Of a DNA stretch of 64,000 bases, positions 58,832-64,000 are shown piece after piece. The stretch is from assembly GCF_014119005.1 (NCBI RefSeq), contig NZ_JACGYX010000005.1, forward strand, positions 248,001-312,000, read 5' to 3'. How positions within the stretch are numbered: position 1 is the first letter of the stretch; each line of letters begins with the position of its first letter. Below the pieces are notes generated by a model. That model had not been told where the DNA came from, did no database searches, and saw only the letters and a program-made list of their open reading frames with translations. The translations under genes and the position numbers were made by a program. The DNA comes from Psychrobacter sp. GP33. GTDB taxonomy: Bacteria; Pseudomonadota; Gammaproteobacteria; Pseudomonadales; Moraxellaceae.

Positions 58832-59449
58832 ATGAGTCAAACCTCACCTTATGTATTGGTACTGTATTATTCTAATTATGGTACGACCAAAACGCTTGCC
58901 TATGCCATTGCTCAAGGAATTGAAGATGCAGGCATGACTGCTCGTATTCGTACAGTGCCGACGGTTGCTCCTGAAACAACAGCCAGTAAACCTGCCATTC
59001 CAGATGAAGGTGACTTGTATTGTACGATGGATGATTTAAAGGATTGCATGGGGTTAGCTTTAGGGAGCCCCACGCATTTTGGTAACATGGCTGCACCAAT
59101 GAAGTATTTTTGGGACAATACAGTCACTGTTTGGCTGGCGGGCAATCTACAAAATAAGCCAGCGTCAGTATTTACCGCTACAGGCTCTATGCATGGAGGT
59201 CAAGAGACAACTTTGCTTACCATGATGTTGCCTCTGATGCATCACGGTATGATGATGGTTGGTATACCTTATGCTGAGCCTGCGCTTAATCGCACTCATC
59301 GTGGTGGTACGCCGTATGGCGTCAGTCATGTCAGCGGCGCGGCGCATGATCAACCAGTATCTGATGACGAACGTGAATTAGCAATTGCTCAAGGCTATCG
59401 TTTGGCTATTAGCGCCACTGCTTTAGCGAAAGCCGATTGGAAACGTTAA
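58832..59449 (+). CDS. wrbA: NAD(P)H:quinone oxidoreductase WrbA
   Basis: WrbA is a tetrameric flavodoxin-like FMN enzyme that reduces quinones by two electrons to limit redox cycling. The 205-aa protein has the FMN motif YYSNYGTTKTLA, GSPTHFGNMAAPMKYFWD and TATGSMHGGQETTLL. The ATG at 58832 has AAGGA about 10 nt upstream; TTG 58826 is less likely. It precedes a DUF2069 gene, a common Pseudomonadales pairing. Confidence 0.94.
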   Translation: MSQTSPYVLVLYYSNYGTTKTLAYAIAQGIEDAGMTARIRTVPTVAPETTASKPAIPDEGDLYCTMDDLKDCMGLALGSPTHFGNMAAPMKYFWDNTVTVWLAGNLQNKPASVFTATGSMHGGQETTLLTMMLPLMHHGMMMVGIPYAEPALNRTHRGGTPYGVSHVSGAAHDQPVSDDERELAIAQGYRLAISATALAKADWKR

Positions 59450-59502
59450 AATACGTACCATCACACATACTGTCATACAAACGCTATAATGATATAGAGC
59501 TC

Positions 59503-59527
59503 TAATATTAATATTAATATTAATATT
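59503..59527. repeat. (TAATAT)4 microsatellite
   Basis: Four perfect copies of a hexamer lie in the 138-bp wrbA-DUF2069 gap, shortly after a TATAAT at 59485-59490. Confidence 0.85.
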
Positions 59528-59587
59528 GTTCTTGTCATATGACTCGTTAAAACTGTTGCTCTCTAAACTAGGAAATAAATACCTCTG

Positions 59588-60055
59588 ATGCCGAATCTGT
59601 CTGATAGTAGCGATCAAGTTGATATTAATGCTAACGTGGCTGGCAAGCCCATTGCACCCATGCAACAGTGGTTATTGTGGACGTGGATAGTTTGGCTTGG
59701 GTATCGGCTGCTTGGTTTGCCTATTTTTATCAGTCTGTTTAATCAGACCCATCCGGATATCATTGGTGGTATTGCTTGGCAAGGGTTATGGCTTATCCCA
59801 GCGTTTATCTTGACGCCCTGGATAGTAAAAGGTCGCTCACCGTATGCGCTATTGGTCGGTAGTATGCTGACTTTAGTCTATCTGGGTGCTAGTGGTGTGG
59901 TATTGTTCACACGAGTATATGGCAGTAGCTGGCTTGAAATTATTGTTTATATGGCTGACTTTGCATTATTGCTATTGATTAATACGTGGTTATTTATGCT
60001 GTTAAAACGGCTGCCTTCGATGAATAATGTGGTAAAAAAGCCTCGTTCACGCTAA
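59588..60055 (+). CDS. DUF2069 family membrane protein
   Basis: A 155-aa protein with four membrane segments (about 26-46, 60-82, 88-107 and 115-138). It fits the DUF2069 family, typically encoded next to wrbA in gammaproteobacteria. The stretch LWLIPAFILTPWIVKGRSPY and the LVYLGASGVVLF segment fit it. The function is unknown. A possible AGGA site precedes the ATG. A perfect-stem terminator follows. Confidence 0.72.
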   Translation: MPNLSDSSDQVDINANVAGKPIAPMQQWLLWTWIVWLGYRLLGLPIFISLFNQTHPDIIGGIAWQGLWLIPAFILTPWIVKGRSPYALLVGSMLTLVYLGASGVVLFTRVYGSSWLEIIVYMADFALLLLINTWLFMLLKRLPSMNNVVKKPRSR

Positions 60056-60071
60056 AGGTTTACTACTCAAT

Positions 60072-60108
60072 AAAAAAGCGGCAGCCTAATTTAGGCTGCC
60101 GCTTTTTT
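60072..60108. terminator. Bidirectional terminator DUF2069 / DUF3108
   Basis: An 18-bp perfect stem (60072-60089 with 60091-60108), with A and T tracts at the ends. The nominal loop is one base, so inner pairs will open. Confidence 0.9.
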
Positions 60109-60160
60109 ATTTTAAATGTATATAAAGGTTTAAATAAGATAAAAAAAGATTAATTACGCC

Positions 60161-60934
60161 TTAGTTTAACTTAGTCAATTCCAAATCCATCTTTTTACCA
60201 TCATTAATTTGACTGACTTTGACCGGTAAATAATCTAAGCTTGGCGCAAGCCAAAAGCTGGTTGAGCGACTGTCGTCATCATGCACGCGGTCGACACGTA
60301 CGGTATCGAAAGTGCCAGCAGGAACGGTAATCTTTGTATTGGCAGACTTTCTAAACGGTGTTTTTTCGATTTTATCGTGTTTTGCCATGTAATAGTTACC
60401 AGTGAATTTGCCATTTAATAAGTCTTGGCGAATTTGCACCTCTAGGCTTAAGTCATCAAAGGCTTGTTGCGCCATATTTAACTTAAGGGTTTTACCTTTA
60501 TAAGTGCTTGCAACCTGCTTTTTGCCAGCATTAAAGTTCAAGTTATGAGTACGACCAACACCCAACAGCTTATAAGTCGTACTGGCTTGAGTAGGGCTGA
60601 CATTATCACCATTTAGGGTAAAGACGCTACTTTGCGAAGCGGTTGCTACCCCAGCAACACGTGCTTTGACATCGTATTTCCAATTATTGCCTGATTTGGT
60701 CAAAGAGCGATTGGCACTGCCTTTATACTTATCTTCAATAGTAAAGCTATAATCGGCACTTGATGGTTGTACCGCTTTTGCACTGGCAAGCGTTGGGGCA
60801 GTCATACTCAAAGCGCCAAGCGCGGCGATACTGGCACCCGTTGTCAGTATGGACAATGCTTTCTGTTCCTGATGCTGGGTTTTAGCGGTGTTGCTTTTCA
60901 TAAATTTACTTCTTATAGAACGTAATACAGTCAT
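60161..60934 (-). CDS. DUF3108 exported protein
   Basis: A predicted periplasmic protein of unknown function. The 257-aa product has a basic N-terminus, a hydrophobic signal segment (about 33-53) ending in LASAKA, and the DUF3108 beta-rich domain, including PAGTFDTVRVDRVHDDDSRS and FWLAPSLDYLPVKV. I choose ATG 60934, which has AAGGA 6 nt upstream, over ATG 60964 and 60901. Five copies of a 14-bp repeat lie 46 bp upstream of this start. Confidence 0.8.
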   Translation of the reverse strand: MTVLRSIRSKFMKSNTAKTQHQEQKALSILTTGASIAALGALSMTAPTLASAKAVQPSSADYSFTIEDKYKGSANRSLTKSGNNWKYDVKARVAGVATASQSSVFTLNGDNVSPTQASTTYKLLGVGRTHNLNFNAGKKQVASTYKGKTLKLNMAQQAFDDLSLEVQIRQDLLNGKFTGNYYMAKHDKIEKTPFRKSANTKITVPAGTFDTVRVDRVHDDDSRSTSFWLAPSLDYLPVKVSQINDGKKMDLELTKLN

Positions 60935-60979
60935 TGCAAATCCTTGATGCCGTAACGTGCCCAACTACTTTGAACGTGG

Positions 60980-61049
60980 TTATTTAGACTTAGTCATTTA
61001 GAACTAGTCATTTGAATATGATTATTTGAGCCTAGTTACTTGGCAATAA
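60980..61049. repeat. Imperfect 14-bp tandem repeat, five copies
   Basis: Copies at 60980, 60994, 61008, 61022 and 61036 share a TYATTTRRAMYTAG-like consensus, each exactly 14 bp apart. The last copy is the most diverged. The array lies 46 bp upstream of the DUF3108 start. Confidence 0.7.
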
Positions 61050-61339
61050 TTTAAATCATTTGGTTAGCGATCGATTTTATATACTGATATTTAAGCATCT
61101 TGTGTTAAATAAACGGATAGTCCGTCAATCGCTGGGTCAGGATATATAATGGTCATCCTTGCTTAACCTTTCAAGCATTTTATCAAGAGAGCGGTGTGTC
61201 TCTTGTAGTCAATGTTGCCAAAACAGCTGCAATTGTCTTTATAAGTGACACCGTGTGACCAAATGGCAGTCAATCATTAAATAGTCCCCGATTTTAAGTA
61301 ATTTTTAAGCAATCTTCTTGTAAATTTTTGGGCTTTACA

Positions 61340-61368
61340 CTTGAAGCCAAATCGTTATGCCCCCACTT
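61340..61368 (+). promoter_or_regulatory. Sigma-32 heat-shock promoter of groESL
   Basis: CTTGAAG (61340-61346), a 14-bp spacer and CCCCACTT (61361-61368) closely match the RpoH consensus CTTGAAA-N13/14-CCCCATNT. The leader before groES would be about 130 nt. Confidence 0.75.
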
Positions 61369-61504
61369 TTTGAAACAAGCTCAAGACTTGTTGCTGATTG
61401 ATGGCTACTTATATAAAGTTAATTAGTTTATTAAAGCCGACTATTGGTAAAAAACAAGCCTTGAGACCATTAATTCAAATAACCAACTTATTGGAGACAT
61501 ATTG

Positions 61505-61795
61505 ATGAATATTCGTCCTTTACATGATCGTATTGTTGTCCGCCGCATAGAAGAAGAAACAAAAACGGCTGGTGGTATCTTGCTTCCTGGTTCTGCGCAA
61601 GAAAAGCCTTCACAAGGTGAAGTGCTAGCAACTGGTAACGGTCAGATTCGTGACAACGGTGAAACTCGCGCGTTAGATGTAAAAACTGGCGACAAAGTAT
61701 TGTTCGGTCAATATGCTGGTCAAACCGTGAAAGTTGACGGCGAAGAACTATTGATTATGAAAGAATCTGATGTATTGGGTGTGCTAGAAGGCTAG
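61505..61795 (+). CDS. groES: Co-chaperonin GroES
   Basis: GroES is the heptameric lid of the GroEL folding chamber. The 96-aa protein opens [14 protein letters not shown] and has the mobile loop [20 protein letters not shown]. The ATG at 61505 has GGAG upstream. It is 95 bp before groEL in the usual operon order. Confidence 0.97.
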   Translation: MNIRPLHDRIVVRRIEEETKTAGGILLPGSAQEKPSQGEVLATGNGQIRDNGETRALDVKTGDKVLFGQYAGQTVKVDGEELLIMKESDVLGVLEG

Positions 61796-61884
61796 TCCTT
61801 TTTGAGTGTTTTTATACTCAGCGCATCTTTGACAACATCATTGAAAAATTTAATTGCATTCTCATACTTATAATAGTGGAGTAA

Positions 61885-63540
<1,656 letters not shown>

Positions 63541-63691
63541 TTTATGCTCCGACTAAATTTGTACGACGTTGTTAACCTTGTTCGATGTACTTTATGTACA
63601 ATCTACACTCGGTTGCCTAGTCGCACTGCTTTAGTCAATCCATAAAATACTTATGACTTTTCATAATGTACTTGTTAAACATAGTTTAAAG

Positions 63692-63726
63692 AAAACCCCG
63701 ATAGGCTGAGCTTATCGGGGTTTTTT
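63692..63726. terminator. Bidirectional terminator groEL / yaaA
   Basis: A GC-rich 8-bp stem (63696-63703 with 63713-63720), with four A before and six T after, lies between converging genes. Confidence 0.85.
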
Positions 63727-63752
63727 ACGTGAATTTGATAATATTTTGAGTA

Positions 63753-64000
63753 TTATTGATTCACAGCATCCCGTCTAAACACCCATGTTTTATCATCAGA
63801 CGCATCCGCACAATAATAATATCCTGCCAAATCAAACTTCTTAAGCTGCTCTGCACTGGTGAGCTTATTATCAGCAGCATATTTCACCATCAGTCCACGC
63901 GCTTTTTTGGCATAAAAACTAATCACTTTATACTGTCCATTTTTCTCATCTTCAAATCGTGGGGTAATAATTTGTGCCACCACTTTTGATTTCTTCACTG
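63753..64000 (-). CDS. yaaA: Peroxide stress protein YaaA (C-terminal part)
   Basis: YaaA lowers intracellular free iron during hydrogen-peroxide stress in E. coli. Only the last 82 residues lie in the window. They carry the family signature [41 protein letters not shown] and a C-terminal [15 protein letters not shown]. The gene continues beyond base 64000, so the start cannot be seen. Confidence 0.85.
   Translation of the reverse strand, partial: VKKSKVVAQIITPRFEDEKNGQYKVISFYAKKARGLMVKYAADNKLTSAEQLKKFDLAGYYYCADASDDKTWVFRRDAVNQ

Larger units (their letters stand above)
60935..61504. other. Divergent intergenic region DUF3108 / groES
   Basis: A 570-bp region with a five-copy 14-bp tandem repeat (60980-61049), an isolated TATAAT (61145-61150), and a sigma-32-type promoter (61340-61368). 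No CIRCE inverted repeat (TTAGCACTC/GAGTGCTAA) was seen. Confidence 0.6.

Overview
This 64 kb window is a stretch of core chromosome from a gammaproteobacterium of the family Moraxellaceae, most likely a Psychrobacter-type organism. That assignment is an inference. It rests on moderately AT-rich DNA, Pseudomonadales-style neighbourhoods (gatCAB divergent from mreBCD, Maf and RNase G; aspartate carbamoyltransferase followed by a dihydroorotase-like protein that has lost its metal ligands; WrbA beside a DUF2069 protein), a single-domain cold-shock gene with a long leader, and protein sequences that read like Moraxellaceae orthologues. No IS element, integrase, CRISPR array, rRNA operon or secondary-metabolite cluster was seen.

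Layout. 1-6.3 kb: folC, a LysM/SPOR envelope protein, a DUF2726 protein, a convergent DUF1853 protein, then an AT-rich pocket (about 4.85-6.3 kb) with one orphan gene and one tiny membrane-protein ORF beside tRNA-Pro(GGG). 6.6-10 kb: gatCAB (minus strand), which converts Glu-tRNA(Gln)/Asp-tRNA(Asn) to the cognate amide forms. 10.5-15.9 kb: mreB-mreC-mreD, maf and rng. 16-30.6 kb: the complete S10, spc and alpha ribosomal-protein operons, rpsJ to rplQ, with secY and rpoA. They are punctuated by internal promoters, one terminator-like hairpin and two other strong hairpins.

30.6-36 kb: a YciO-type protein and EpmC (minus), then yceD, rpmF, fabD, fabG and acpP, linking ribosome assembly and fatty-acid synthesis. 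36.3-40.7 kb: kbp, queG, nnr and a DUF4124 protein. 41.5-45 kb: ilvB-ilvH-ilvC for branched-chain amino acids, behind a 787-bp leader region. 45.3-48.7 kb: a small membrane protein, a cold-shock protein and etfB-etfA. 48.7-50.6 kb: an RNA 2'-O-methyltransferase and fructose-1,6-bisphosphatase (minus). 51-53.8 kb: pyrB, inactive pyrC' and a DUF2127 membrane protein.

53.9-58.6 kb: three minus-strand membrane proteins (CPA1 antiporter, DUF2254, YihY). 58.8-60 kb: wrbA and a DUF2069 protein. 60.1-60.9 kb: a DUF3108 protein. 61.5-63.5 kb: groES-groEL with a sigma-32-type promoter. The window ends inside yaaA.

Most of the window is ordinary housekeeping DNA, and I do not see a convincing new multi-gene system. 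The best leads are small: a five-copy 14-bp tandem repeat upstream of groES, the orphan pocket beside tRNA-Pro with a 12-nt repeat of its anticodon arm, terminator-like or stable hairpins inside the ribosomal operons, possible branched-chain-rich leader peptides before ilvB, and lineage-specific insertions in RNase G, Maf and ribosomal protein L23.
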